DNA from: Massilia solisilvae
GTDB taxonomy: Bacteria > Pseudomonadota > Gammaproteobacteria > Burkholderiales > Burkholderiaceae_D
Assembly: GCF_024753215.1 (NCBI RefSeq)
Contig: NZ_JANUGV010000003.1
Span: 372,001-436,000, forward strand
Direction: 5' to 3'
DNA: 64,000 nt
Positions within the stretch are counted from its first letter, which is position 1. The number at the start of each line of letters is the position of its first letter. The notes below the pieces were generated by a model. It ran no database searches. It was not told the DNA's origin and was given only the letters and a program-made list of their open reading frames with translations. Positions 63,717-64,000 of this stretch are shown piece by piece. The position numbers and the translations under genes are program-made.

Positions 63717-64000
63717 TCAGATATCCGCCTCCGTCTCGTTCCCGTGCTCCTCGATCCACGCGCGGCGTGCGGCCGCTTCGCCTTTACCCATCAGCATATT
63801 GAAGCGCGCGGCCGATTCGGCCACGCCGAAGTCGCCCAGCGCCACCGGCAGCAAGCGCCGCGTGTCCGGGTTCATGGTGGTTTCCCACAGCTGCTCGGCA
63901 TTCATCTCGCCCAGGCCCTTGAAGCGCGAGATCCCCCACGAGCCTTCCTTCAGCCCTTCCTTCTTCAGCTTGTCCTCGATCGCGAGCAGTTCGCCATCGT
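63717..64000 (-). CDS. parE: DNA topoisomerase IV subunit B, C-terminal part (cut by window edge)
   Basis: The last 94 codons of ParE are visible. Minus-strand reading gives [20 protein letters not shown] (quoted to 20), [35 protein letters not shown] and ends [19 protein letters not shown] and the LW-TTMNP block are TOPRIM-domain-end signatures of GyrB/ParE, and the adjacent parC identifies it as ParE. The ATPase and most of the TOPRIM domain lie beyond the window. Confidence 0.94.
   Translation of the reverse strand, partial: DGELLAIEDKLKKEGLKEGSWGISRFKGLGEMNAEQLWETTMNPDTRRLLPVALGDFGVAESAARFNMLMGKGEAAARRAWIEEHGNETEADI

Overview
The window is a high-GC bacterial chromosome segment, densely packed on both strands. 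Gene content and protein character fit a Massilia/Telluria-like member of the Oxalobacteraceae (Betaproteobacteria). The main pointers are a complete hut operon that uses the HutF/HutG branch, a paaABCDE-GHIKJYZ operon under PaaX, a stand-alone infA, DarP/Mog/PmbA neighbours and ParC/ParE. The genus is inferred from general familiarity, not from a search. No rRNA, tRNA, CRISPR array, prophage or intact insertion sequence was seen.

Region 1 (1-11.7 kb) is histidine utilisation. A truncated HutC repressor lies at the left edge on the minus strand. Ada and a 2OG-Fe(II) oxygenase sit between it and a secreted amidohydrolase, followed by the tight hutU-hutH-hutG-hutF-hutD-hutI operon, which converts histidine to glutamate and formate. 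A HutC-type palindrome lies between a sigma70 -35 and -10 in front of hutU.

Region 2 (11.7-31 kb) is mixed housekeeping: GNAT/EamA, small envelope proteins, two DNA glycosylases, a ParE/RHH toxin-antitoxin pair, infA, a TPR lipoprotein, an HDOD protein, and a Cache protein with a chemoreceptor. It continues with a KamA-type radical SAM enzyme with an MFS transporter and a FAH-family hydrolase, a class III aminotransferase, an esterase, mog, darP and pmbA.

Region 3 (31-37.5 kb) holds three tandem RTX/DUF4214 paralogues. They are followed by an ArsR-type regulator, DUF2892, an AhpD-like protein and a five-haem cytochrome that joins an alcohol-dehydrogenase-type triheme module to a thiosulfate dehydrogenase (TsdA-like) module. 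This is the most unusual gene set in the window.

Region 4 (37.5-53.4 kb) starts with DUF6544, an M14 carboxypeptidase and DUF2442, then carries the phenylacetate pathway: divergent paaX and paaA, and the operon paaABCDE-G-H-I-K-J-Y-Z plus a cupin gene. paaF is absent. Four hairpin repeats sit inside this operon, and one of them supplies the paaA stop codon.

Region 5 (53.4-64 kb) has argH, small exported proteins, three exported hydrolases in a row (cyanophycinase-like S51, M42, M64), a Lys/Ala-rich exported protein, parC and the C-terminal part of parE.

Two REP-like hairpin repeat families recur in the gaps. One is built on GTAGGGTGGGCAG/CCCACGCGTTCAA and the other on CGTCGTCCC/GGGACCCAT. 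Both occur as inverted pairs in two relative orientations and as single copies.
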